64,000 nt of DNA from Sphaerulina vaccinii (lineage: Eukaryota > Ascomycota > Dothideomycetes > Mycosphaerellales > Mycosphaerellaceae), in the NCBI GenBank assembly GCA_022570795.1, contig JAKUDP010000011.1:1674001-1738000 (forward strand), read 5' to 3'. The notes under the pieces were generated by a model that saw only the letters and a list, made by a program, of their open reading frames with translations, was not told where the DNA came from and ran no database searches. Made by a program: the position numbers and the translations under genes. Of this stretch, positions 21,965-30,908 are shown one piece after another (position 1 is the first letter of the stretch; every line of letters starts with the position of its first letter).

Positions 21965-24142
21965 TTATTGAGCTGCTGGTCGTGCTTGGTCTGCGTGGTC
22001 CTGTAGTCCTTCATCTACCTTCGCGTCTTGAGGTTGTATGTACTCTGCGAACTCCACGGGATGGTCTGCGACTGGCTCCGGTCCAGGGTGTACTCCTTCA
22101 CCTATCTGGGCATCTTGAGGTTTTAGATACTCTGCAAACTCTACGGGCTGTTCTGCGACTTGTTCGGGTGGCGCAGATCCAGGCTGCGGTAGTCCAAGCT
22201 GAACCTCAGCAGCAGCTTGAGGAGATGGAGGCTCTTCCACTGCCTTTGGCTGCTGATGCTCATGCTCTGCTTGTGGTGGAGGTCTAAGCGGCGGTAGTCC
22301 CATCGCAGCAGGCTCTTCAGCAGGTGTTCCAGGTGGTGCTTCCAAGGGCTGCTTGAACTCAGGAGGTTCCACCTGTCCAGCCCCCTGTTGAGGTGGTGAC
22401 AGATACTCTTCCTTCGGTTGTGAATCTGGCAATGCCATGTCGTCTTCAGGTGGTGGCATGAAAGGCCATGGAGCCACCGTCGGCTTCGCAATAGGATGGT
22501 AAGCAGAATCATTTCCAGGCGCATACAATTGCTTCTGGGAATCTCTGCAAAGCCGCTTCCAGCTCAGCCAGCCTCTTCGATCTGTCCATGCGCCGCCTTT
22601 GCCTTCATCGACAATATCTTCAGCGTCTTCTTCAGGCAAGGCATTATACCAGAGCATGTTCGCGATCGGCTTGTCCGAAATCTGCGTGTCATCAAGACGA
22701 TGTGTCGCATGTCGAAGTTTCTCAGCTTTCTTCTGAAACCACATCCTATGCCACCAGTATTGTCGGTATTGCTTCTCTGCTGGATTGCCAGTAACATGCA
22801 GCAGGACCGGATGCTGGTGTGTCAGAACATTGTACGCCAATTCCACACTTTCCCAGCCTGGAGGTGTGCCATTCGTGAAGTTGAAGCCGTAGTCCAGTGA
22901 GTCAAAAGGTGGACGCGAGGCCAAAATGTCCTCGTCAAGGTTGATCTCCCATGGATTCTCAGGCAGGTAATGGGCTCCAACTCGGGGTGACCAAGAATCG
23001 ATCTCTCTGGTCCACGCCAACTGGCCTTTCCAGAACGCCAAGGTCTGGAACATGGTGGAGTCGTAGTCGATACCCATGTGGTATTCGGTTCTCTTACCAA
23101 AGGTGATCGGCTCAGTGCGCACCAATGTATTATTGTTCGGATCCTCATGGTCGTAGTACATCTTATTCTTTGCTTTCTCCAACAGATCTGGTCTGTTTGT
23201 TAGGCGCTCGAATTCTTGGTCGCCCCAGAGATTGGCAAAGTAGTATTGATCAGAATCTGTTACATGGTTGAACTGAATGGCTTCCAGAGTGGCGTTGAAG
23301 ATGTCTTTCAGATCTCTCGTCGTTCCCATTACCGTACCACTGTTCAACCACTTCGCAGGGGCTTTGTCCCTGTCTTCGTGGTCATACATTGGTCCGAAGG
23401 CAGTCTCTGGCATCGTGCTCTCTGGAATAGCCCAACATGCAGGCCTGCTAAAGTCCACAGGCCAGCATAGTTTGTCCGGGCCGAACACGACACTCTGATA
23501 CATCTCGCGTTCTGCAAAGATCTTCTCTCCGTAACGCTCAATGGTTCTAGAGTTGGCTGCTGCGTTTATCGCATAAAACCTCTTAATAAGCACATCCGGC
23601 CGAAGCTGAAACCAGATGTCATAGCCATCTATGATCAGGACCAGATCTTCTAGGTACTCGTCCGAACTTTCCAGCTTCTCGAGATAGCGGAGAATGCCCT
23701 CGACCTTCGCCAGATGCTGGACATAGCCATCGGTCGCCTCGTGGTCTCCATAATTGATCAGGACTGGTGTTGGGTAGCCAAGGATCTGTGCTGAGAGCAA
23801 AAGTTTGCAAAGCTCAGGATTCGTACTCGTGGCGGGAACCAGCAGATGCAACCGGCCCTTTCCTTTGATGCCCGGAGGATATCCATTATTCGAGGAGAGC
23901 TGTAGTTCTTGAGCTACTAGATTGTCGAGGTCGATTGCTGCCTGATTCGGGTTCAAGCCAGAGAGACCACTATGTAACAAGCTTGGACGGAGACCTCGTA
24001 TCCAGAACAGCGCGACCACAAACGTGAGGATGGCAGTGGCTGCAAGTTTCGCAACCTTTGATGAAAGTAGGCGCCAGATCAGCTGGTGCTCCGTACCTGG
24101 CGACCCGTGTCCGGAGAGGTTGCGCAGCCTTGAGTACAACAT
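21965..24142 (-). CDS. Type II membrane glycosyltransferase-like protein with Pro-rich tail, paralogue 3
   Basis: Single exon, 725 aa from ATG 24142; two codons upstream the frame has only GTG. An anchor (KLAATAILTFVVALFWI, ~32-48) follows a short cytosolic tail. The catalytic-type core shows LHLLVPAT, ILGYPTPV, LVLIIDGYDIWFQL (DGYD ~172-175), LNSGTVMG, SDQYYF, GDQEFE and MGIDYD. The last conserved motif, HHN in the two paralogues, reads LLHVTGN here. Unlike its neighbours it ends in about 180 residues rich in Pro, Glu and Gln, including two imperfect copies of PVEFAEY(L/I)xPQDA. The core suggests a PLOD-like glycosyltransferase fold (inference). The tail may be a disordered or wall-interacting extension. 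Intronless structure sets it apart from the other two. Confidence 0.76.
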   Translation of the reverse strand: MLYSRLRNLSGHGSPGTEHQLIWRLLSSKVAKLAATAILTFVVALFWIRGLRPSLLHSGLSGLNPNQAAIDLDNLVAQELQLSSNNGYPPGIKGKGRLHLLVPATSTNPELCKLLLSAQILGYPTPVLINYGDHEATDGYVQHLAKVEGILRYLEKLESSDEYLEDLVLIIDGYDIWFQLRPDVLIKRFYAINAAANSRTIERYGEKIFAEREMYQSVVFGPDKLCWPVDFSRPACWAIPESTMPETAFGPMYDHEDRDKAPAKWLNSGTVMGTTRDLKDIFNATLEAIQFNHVTDSDQYYFANLWGDQEFERLTNRPDLLEKAKNKMYYDHEDPNNNTLVRTEPITFGKRTEYHMGIDYDSTMFQTLAFWKGQLAWTREIDSWSPRVGAHYLPENPWEINLDEDILASRPPFDSLDYGFNFTNGTPPGWESVELAYNVLTHQHPVLLHVTGNPAEKQYRQYWWHRMWFQKKAEKLRHATHRLDDTQISDKPIANMLWYNALPEEDAEDIVDEGKGGAWTDRRGWLSWKRLCRDSQKQLYAPGNDSAYHPIAKPTVAPWPFMPPPEDDMALPDSQPKEEYLSPPQQGAGQVEPPEFKQPLEAPPGTPAEEPAAMGLPPLRPPPQAEHEHQQPKAVEEPPSPQAAAEVQLGLPQPGSAPPEQVAEQPVEFAEYLKPQDAQIGEGVHPGPEPVADHPVEFAEYIQPQDAKVDEGLQDHADQARPAAQ

Positions 24143-25236
24143 GGACACCCTCCAGATACGAACCCGCTGCTTGTTATGTCGTAGGAGAAGTGCTGTAGCT
24201 TTTCCATCAGGAGCTCTTCAATTCTGGTCCGCCCGGGTGGTGGTCCGCTCGCTCCGTTGTTAACATGGCTGATGTTCAAAGCAAAAAAGGGTCAGCGCAG
24301 CCAAGTCGGGAACTACGCCATTGGCGCGATCTAACGCAGGACCAAGCTCCTGTCGTTCTGTGGCGTTTCGAAGGCTGAGAAGCATGCGTGGCCTGATTAA
24401 TTCGCCAGTACTCATCCATTTCGCATCTTGCCAACTTGCGGCAAGTCTGGACAAGTCATCGCCCAGCAGCTGTACAGGTCTCAGCCCCAGTTACGAGAAG
24501 ATAGGCGGTTGTGCATGGTGCCAGAAGCGTTTCTGGAGGTCGCGTGGCATGTCCGGTTGATAAGATTAGTCGCGTGGCATGTCCGGTTGATAAGATTAGT
24601 GTCGAAGTCTCGTATTTAGATCGTGCCAAAAGTCTTCAATTTCAACTTCGCTTGCCGTTCATTTAGTCTTCGCTGCATCGTTTCCCGAAGATGATGCACA
24701 GTGCGACTCCATTCTCTTCAGCACTTTATCGCAACATCACCTGTCGCCAGAGTCAGCCGAAGTGCGTGAATGCCGCATATCGTTCAGACAGCATCGGCAG
24801 TGGACATAAATAACCTGCAGCATGGCAGTTGTATGGCCGTTAATGGGCCGTGGAGAGGGTAGTGAAGGACGAGAGAGCTGAGTCGTTGTGTTGATGATGA
24901 TAGGAAGCAGAAATTGCCGACTGGCGAGGAGATGAGGTCGCTATAGAGATTTCACCCCTGCCTTCGGAGTGCTACGAATACGCATTGCAACTTCCAACTC
25001 AACCCTGGGCGGGACCATTCCATTTGCATGAGCGCTACAGTGAAGTCGAATTCGAAGCAAAAGCACATGTTTCGAGTATACACATACGGGAAACGACACC
25101 AAGCCTGTCGTCCCGAGGGCAATGTTCTCCGGCACATATGTGGTATACCTTGTATGTATCTCGTATCGAAAAGCATGCCAATCTGCGTACCAGACAAGAG
25201 GATAAGATAAGATGGAATGCCTTCTTCTCAAGCAAT
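24143..25236. other. Intergenic, contains a 30-bp tandem duplication
   Basis: About 1.1 kb with no supported gene. It includes the promoter of paralogue 3 and, near 24541, an exact direct duplication (listed separately). Short frames near 24941-25231 on both strands overlap each other and look random. Confidence 0.5.
24541..24600. repeat. Perfect 30-bp tandem duplication
   Basis: Two adjacent identical 30-base units, 24541-24570 and 24571-24600, each beginning cgcgtggcatgtccgg and ending in ataagattagt. No mismatch is present between the units, so the duplication is recent or an assembly artefact. It lies about 400 bases upstream of the paralogue 3 start. Confidence 0.95.
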
Positions 25237-25749
25237 CTATACTACATGTAGATCTGGTATCCCCTCATCTTCTAAAGCAGAGAGTGAACACCCACAGTAT
25301 ATATTATCCGGACCTCTGCACTCCTCTATGATACCTCCTCTTCGACGACAAGCAATCCCCACCGGAGATAGCTTCTCAACATAGCGCGACCCACAAGCGA
25401 AACCCGCGAAGCGACCTTCAACACATCTCGACCACCTTTTGAGACACCAATATGCTCTAGGTCCGCATTTGCGGTTAAAGGAATCCTTGAACCAGAAGCA
25501 ATTCGTGCCATAATATGTCTTGACGAGACGTTGACGGGTTTCTTGGTCTAGCTGAAGGGGGGCGGGTGGTTTCCAGTCTGGAGTAACATACACAACTTCG
25601 TACTGTGGCACTTCGAGCGTGAAGTCGTATATGACGTCGAAGAGTTCTTGTGGTAGGAGGGCGACGCGACGTTGCAGGTCGCATAGGTCGTCGACACAGT
25701 CGGCTGTAGTTGTTGGGTTCACACCATCGTCAGTGGTGATCGAGGACAT
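25237..25749 (-). CDS. Small LPQE/PDWKPP-family protein, F-box-like N terminus
   Basis: Single exon, 170 aa from ATG 25749. After a polar N terminus it has RVALLPQELFDVIYDFTLE (residues ~28-46), an F-box-like helix pattern, then VTPDWKPPAPLQLD and a Y-x2-(T/N)NCFWF motif. The same order (LPQE(L/I/V)-x-(D/N)-x-I(Y/R)(D/E), then VTP-x-WKPP, then YY-x-(R/D/T)N-(T/P)-F) recurs in four copies at 32.7-35.0 kb. The C-terminal half is Cys/Arg-rich (WCLKRWSRC, ACGSRYVEK) and not shared. Function is unknown. The resemblance to F-boxes is only in the LPxEL helix, so a role in ubiquitin ligases is a guess. This copy is intact and lies just downstream of the Zn2Cys6 gene on the same strand. Confidence 0.62.
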   Translation of the reverse strand: MSSITTDDGVNPTTTADCVDDLCDLQRRVALLPQELFDVIYDFTLEVPQYEVVYVTPDWKPPAPLQLDQETRQRLVKTYYGTNCFWFKDSFNRKCGPRAYWCLKRWSRCVEGRFAGFACGSRYVEKLSPVGIACRRRGGIIEECRGPDNIYCGCSLSALEDEGIPDLHVV

Positions 25750-25933
25750 GATGAGGTGGTGCCGGATATGGGTAGCAAGTCTGTAGTTGTTGTCTGCATC
25801 AGAGCCGCATTATTGCAGATCCTGCATGTCCAAGGCCTTATTTCTTGCCGGTGACTCGTGGCAGGAAAATCTTGAACCAGAAATCCGCTGGGTGGACCAA
25901 AAGTCAGCTATCCATCGGTCCACTCTTTTCAGC

Positions 25934-27412
25934 TCATATCAACATCGCTTCAAATTCCACGTGTACTCCAGGAGAGATCGCATCCACGTTATAGGGTAGT
26001 GTAGCCTGCTGTGTGGGCAATTGTATCCACTGCTTCCAGCCGTCCTCAAGGTTCAGCATGATACTCTGCAAAATTCTTGCACCAAAGCCTCTCAACCACC
26101 ATCTTGACGAGCCCAGCACATCAAGCAGCATTGCATGATACGCAACGATGACTAGACATTGCGGAGTCCTCCTCTTGACCATGTCTGAAAAGGCGCCAGT
26201 CGCGTCCCGTGTCGGCCAGGAAAGTATACTCGCTAGTCCCACCGGAACGGCTGCGGGGTCTGTGTATGATAGTGCCGAGTAGAGCTCTCTGAGCTCTGTG
26301 ATGGCTGAAGCGCACAGGGTGCGTCCGTTCGGTAGCATGACTTCGATATCGAGCACGTACTCGAGATGCGCAAGACTAAGGTCTATGCTGTTAGACCAGG
26401 GATGATTGGCCATTGTCACATGAAAGCCTCGACTGACTACCGGTGCAAAAGGTCCTTGACTGAGGAGACACCATTGCTCGCTACTGCCAGCCTCGACCTC
26501 TCTGACCTTTTCCATGACCTGCAAGTAGCCATCGATAGGTCGCATAGTGTTCGGCATCTGTGTCTGCTGCAAAACAAGAAAACAGATCACGTTGAACCAG
26601 CCCACCATGTACCGCGCACTCGCGTCATCAGCGCTCGCGACGTCTCTGTGCATGACATCTCTTTGCATAATGGCATCTCTGACCCCGTCCAGATGTCTAG
26701 TGGCCGCAGTCCTCCAGAAGTCCATATGAATTTCGTCCATCTCCACCGCAGCTCTATGCAGCGCACTCAGCGCAAGTATCGCATCTAGCAACTCCTCACG
26801 TCCACTAAAAGCCAGTCTCGGCAGCTCCTGTTTCCAGACATGAAAAATAAAGGGTTGGTCACTTGTCTCCGCTAGGATTGCTTTGGTGTGGGACATGAAG
26901 TGGTGCATAAGTTGCAGGTCTGTCGTCCAGCACGTATGAGTGCCGGATGTGCTACTCGGGATGTGTGCCATCGAGCTTGCGGTGTAGCTCTCTGGGGTCA
27001 TCGTAGTTGCAGGCTGTATCGGCGTATGTATTGGTGGAATCATCAGCGGCTGCGCTGTGGGAGCAGGGAGGAAGTCGGGTAATGCTACACATGGTGAGGT
27101 CGTCTCTTCGAACGGCGATCGGCTACTTCTGTTCACCGTGTCGGTCGACGATAGCGCTCGTCGCTTCTTCGTATCTTCTCTTGGGACATAAGGTCCTCCT
27201 GCCAGGCTACAAGGCACGGCATGCCTCGTACAGTTCGCGCAAGGGGATTCTTCATTGCACTTCACATGCCTCCTCTTGCATTGCGCGCAGCCATTGCGAC
27301 TTTTCTTGTGCCCAACTCGAGGTGCTCTGCTTAGGTTGACACTCTTTAGTTGTGAGCTCCAGGTAGCGAAATCATGTTCGGGATAGGTGGTGGGTGAAGA
27401 AAGATGCGCCAT
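25934..27412 (-). CDS. Zn2Cys6 fungal transcription factor
   Basis: Single exon, 492 aa. The binuclear zinc cluster is near the N terminus: Cys42, Cys45, Cys52, Cys58, Cys61 and Cys68 in C-x2-C-x6-C-x5-C-x2-C-x6-C spacing, with the basic stretch KRRHVK between. Such factors bind CGG-type half-sites in the nucleus. The middle (~90-160) is Pro/Ser/Thr-rich. The C-terminal part contains LLDAILALSALHRA and later helices, like the regulatory region of C6 factors related to sterol-uptake control proteins. Target genes are unknown. Its nearest neighbours are the LPQE gene (downstream) and the glycosyltransferase trio; co-regulation cannot be inferred from sequence. The upstream region may hold another gene on the same strand. 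Confidence 0.88.
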   Translation of the reverse strand: MAHLSSPTTYPEHDFATWSSQLKSVNLSRAPRVGHKKSRNGCAQCKRRHVKCNEESPCANCTRHAVPCSLAGGPYVPREDTKKRRALSSTDTVNRSSRSPFEETTSPCVALPDFLPAPTAQPLMIPPIHTPIQPATTMTPESYTASSMAHIPSSTSGTHTCWTTDLQLMHHFMSHTKAILAETSDQPFIFHVWKQELPRLAFSGREELLDAILALSALHRAAVEMDEIHMDFWRTAATRHLDGVRDAIMQRDVMHRDVASADDASARYMVGWFNVICFLVLQQTQMPNTMRPIDGYLQVMEKVREVEAGSSEQWCLLSQGPFAPVVSRGFHVTMANHPWSNSIDLSLAHLEYVLDIEVMLPNGRTLCASAITELRELYSALSYTDPAAVPVGLASILSWPTRDATGAFSDMVKRRTPQCLVIVAYHAMLLDVLGSSRWWLRGFGARILQSIMLNLEDGWKQWIQLPTQQATLPYNVDAISPGVHVEFEAMLI

Positions 27413-27604
27413 TGTATGAGCAATGCATAACGCTGAGGGTAGTAAGACCTTACTTCAGCTCCAATGTGATCTTCTGCTCTGCCCTCTCGATAGGTATCTT
27501 CGCTGCTGCCTGCCGGAAAGTAGTGTGATGGAAGTCCTCTTCTTGTGTTACATCCATAACGAGCGTGCTCTTGGCGATTGTGCCATAGCCAGAATCGACT
27601 CTTC

Positions 27605-28144
27605 TCATAGGACGGCTTCTACGTTAGGAGATGGTGTAGCGTGAAAATAGTGGTGGCTATGGTATGAGTCGAAGAAATATAAGTGGCCTTGCGTCACCAT
27701 ACTTGTACCTGCGTAGCAGCGAATTCCGGTCTGAGCTGTAGACTGCTCCAAGTCGCTGGTGTGGCTGCTGCAAGCTTGTTGAACGTTGCAAGGCTGAGAC
27801 CAATTCCCAGGCACCGATAGACGGAGCTGAAGGTGCAAGCGAACACGATTCACTGGAAGAAGTTTAGAGCATGCAGAACAATAGCTTGGCGGGTCTTCTT
27901 CTGCAAACTTGATGCATACCCGCAGACGCTTCTGCGGACAAGAATGCCAGAAGACATGATGATCTTCAACGTTGTTTCGGCAGCATTCCGAGAGCTGCCA
28001 GTCTCCACGGCACGACAACAGAGCAATCGAAGCATAGCGAACGTTTAGTGATCCCTCTGGGCCAAATGGTGGCCGGCACCCCCACGCAAAAGCTCTCCCT
28101 GCGACCTGAGCCACGTGGATGCAATGGCTTGCAGGGCGCACCAT
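27605..28144 (-). CDS. Possible Cys-rich small protein, gene model unresolved
   Basis: A minus-strand frame from ATG 28144 to 27605 contains a protein-like block HVFWHSCPQKRLRVC...PPSYCSACSKLLP (near 27985-27850), whose Cys spacing resembles a zinc ribbon. Upstream on the same strand, 28340-28195, another open stretch ends at a gtaaga donor, which could be a preceding exon. I cannot join these with confidence. Either this is a real two- or three-exon gene of an unrecognised family or a chance frame; the Cys block is the only positive evidence. Confidence 0.28.
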   Translation of the reverse strand: MVRPASHCIHVAQVAGRAFAWGCRPPFGPEGSLNVRYASIALLSCRGDWQLSECCRNNVEDHHVFWHSCPQKRLRVCIKFAEEDPPSYCSACSKLLPVNRVRLHLQLRLSVPGNWSQPCNVQQACSSHTSDLEQSTAQTGIRCYAGTSMVTQGHLYFFDSYHSHHYFHATPSPNVEAVL

Positions 28145-29324
28145 CTTCCTGGTCAACTAGCACGGCGAAGCCGACCTTGCGTGAATGGGTGTATTCTTAC
28201 CTGCTCTTCGCTAGATCGCCAGTGGTGCTTTGCTCGAGCAATTGCATTTGTAGGTCAGCGGCGTCTGTTGGGATTCGTCCATTGTCAGAGCCCGATGAGG
28301 TGTTGCGCTGTGTCACTGTTGCATGGTCGCTGAAGGAAGGCCGTTAGTCGTTTGTATGACCAACCTTATTCATCGCCGAACGAGGAAAGAGCAGTGCCGA
28401 TCATGCCCCACTCAACATAGGGCTGTCGAGGTCGTCCAGTAGGTGATGGCTTATGGAAGCAATTCGTGCTGCGACTGATCGTGCGACCACAAGAAGGGCG
28501 TAATGCAGCCAAGCGAATCCTGCCGCTGCGTCCAGTCAAGTATCAGCTCAGCCTGGAGCGTACGTCCGTAGTCTGTAGATTCCCTGACCAAGTACATATA
28601 CCAGATTCGGCAATGCAATTTGTCCCCAAGTGCCTCACGCGCTGACAGCAGCTGGCAATTGGAGTAATAGAAGTACGGCGCGTGGTCCAGGCATTGCTAA
28701 TCTTCTCGGTCTTTGCAGTCTCTGCAATGTGCGTCTCTGCCTACTATGTCAGTAGTCCACGGCAACCTGATACAATCGTACGGCAAGGAGCACATACCGA
28801 TCGTCTTCGCATGGTGCCAGACGTTCCTGGCCGTACGAGTAGTTGAAGAGTAGATGGTGGTCTGGCTCGCGCACAGCTGCCGAATGAGATGCTGGCTGGC
28901 GCAGCGCATTTCACAACACCACCTCTTCACCAGGATCACTGTCAAGACTTCAAGATATCACCTCTTCAGATCGTGGTCGTATATGGCACCTCTTCACACC
29001 GCATAGGAACATGCTCTTGGACCTTACCCAGCTCTTGAACCTTATTTGAAATGCCTGGAGATGGCTGAATATGGCTCTTACTCCAACACATTGTAGATCA
29101 TTTTGTGGCTTCTTTCTCGTATGTCCGCTCTTTTCTTCGTCTATTACTGCTCTGCCTTTCGCAAAGCAACGTCATTCCAACATCTTTGTCTCCATCTCCT
29201 CTTCACGGTTCATCTGAAGCCAATCTGTTCTCGGGTGGCGGTGTGCGCCGAGGGTCGCGCGAAGCTCTTTCTGTATCGAACCAACCCGCCCATATCGTGT
29301 AGAAGAGGTATCAGTCGTAGGCAC
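28145..29324. other. Intergenic, no gene seen
   Basis: About 1.2 kb between two minus-strand units. Short frames (for example 28945-28697) lack domains. A possible extra exon of the Cys-rich candidate lies at 28195-28340. No tRNA, repeat or mobile-element signature was recognised. Confidence 0.4.
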
Positions 29325-30178
29325 TCAGTAAGGGTTGTAGCCGCGGAAGCCGCCTCGGCCACGGCCACCACCACGGTAGCTAGCACAATGTCAGTGTACT
29401 TGTCTCGTATGCGCAAGAATGGTCAAACATACCCGCGCCCGCCGCCTCCTCGGAATGGTGGAGGACCGCCATAACCGCCCATAGGAGGACCGCCAAAGCC
29501 TCCTCCGAATCCGCCGCGTGGACCTCCACGACCTCTGCCGCCTCGTCCACCGCCTCCAGGACCTCGAGTCATGCCTGGCAAGTTGGTGCGCTTTGGGACG
29601 ACCTGCGCATCTGATCAGCATCCATTCAACACGTCTCTTTCCTGCTCTCCACTCACCTTGATGTTGCGATTCCTGAAGACGCTCTCGTTCAAGACCAAAG
29701 CGCTCGTAACGAACTGTGGCTCACTAAACTCGACGTAGGCGTAACCCTTTGGATGTCCTGTGAACTTGTCCAATAGAATCGTAACGCGATTGATCGCACC
29801 AACACTCTGGAAGTGCGCTTGAATCTCCTCTGGTGATGCGCCGTAGTCCACATTTCCCACGAAGATGCTCCTGTTATCAATGTCCTCTTTACTCTCGCGC
29901 AAGTTGTCGGCCTGGCCATCGATTGAAGCCTGCATCTCGCGCAACTTCGCAGCTTCGGCCTCCATCTCCTCGACGCGCTTCTTCATGGCTGCGATCTCTT
30001 CTTCATCGTCGCCGACGTCCTCATCTTCGGGCTGTTGGCGATCGAGGTCGTCGTTGGACGTTTTGGGTTCTTCGTCGGCCATGGTGTGAGAGGATGTGTC
30101 GGAGAGAGTGCTCCTGGAAGGGTCACCAACGTTAGGAGTGGAAGAGGAAGTGGCAGTGGCAGGTTGCGCGTCTGCCAT
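29325..30178 (-). CDS. pab2: Nuclear poly(A)-binding protein, PABPN1/Pab2-like
   Basis: Three exons, 30178-29657, 29602-29433 and 29379-29325 (introns of 54 and 53 nt), give 248 aa. An acidic N terminus leads into a short coiled coil (~60-95, MKKRVEEMEAEAAKLREM). One RRM follows: RNP2 SIFVGNVDY (104-112) and RNP1 KGYAYVEF (144-151), with the PABPN1-typical GASPEEIQAHF between them. After NIKVVPKRTNLPGM the C terminus is an Arg/Gly-rich tail ending GFRGYNPY, a usual site of arginine methylation. This architecture matches human PABPN1 and fission yeast Pab2, which bind poly(A) tails in the nucleus and act in polyadenylation and RNA turnover. The start is the ATG giving MADAQ; upstream frame lacks ATG. 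Confidence 0.93.
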
Positions 30179-30908
30179 GTGGATGATCGCGGGAGGGAAG
30201 AGTCGGGAAGTAGGGATAGAGGTAATAGTATACAGGCAGAGACGTACCTGGGGGAACAGAAGTGACAAGCTGTAGTTGGGTAAGAAATGCAGAGTCTGGC
30301 TCAATGGGGCGAGTCTCGTGTGATGGAAGAAGAAGTGGTTGTATGTTATGTATGCAAGTCGAAGTGGTCGCGAATATAATGTCATAGCTCCTGCCTCTCA
30401 GAAAAGGACGCTAGCAGGGATTATCCGTACCCGAGTAACAATCTGGTTCACCGTCCACTTTCCAGTATTCACTTACAACACCATCTCTTATCACATGCAA
30501 GACTTCAAGTGAACGGGCGGAGTGCACTGTCTCTCACGAAGAATGCATTGCTGGCATCGTCCTGAGAGCCATATCGGATAAGGCGTTCTTGTTGACGATC
30601 ATGCAGTGCAACCTTATTGACTGGAATCCTGTGGCAACGCCCGACAGCTTCCCCAAGGCAGCTCTTCTTCACGGGTAGCTACACACTTCATCACTGACCC
30701 TTCTAGATTCTACTGGTAGACCCGACATTGTATCACGACACCTTGTCACGGCCCGGTGGACTTCACAGGACGTGCCGAAGAGCTTGCTTCACTTTACCAG
30801 TGTCGCGAGTTCGCAAGTGGTTGCTGCTGCCTTATCATTCGCCACAGCTTCGCGAAGAGGTACACGAACATGGTGTACCACTATCTTCAGGACTCGCACA
30901 CGACCACC
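30179..30908. other. Divergent promoter region between pab2-like and F-box genes
   Basis: About 730 bases. The RRM gene leader occupies the left side (a pyrimidine-rich leader with an open but ATG-less frame). In-frame ATGs upstream of the F-box gene (for example 30870) have poorer context than 30909. Confidence 0.45.
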
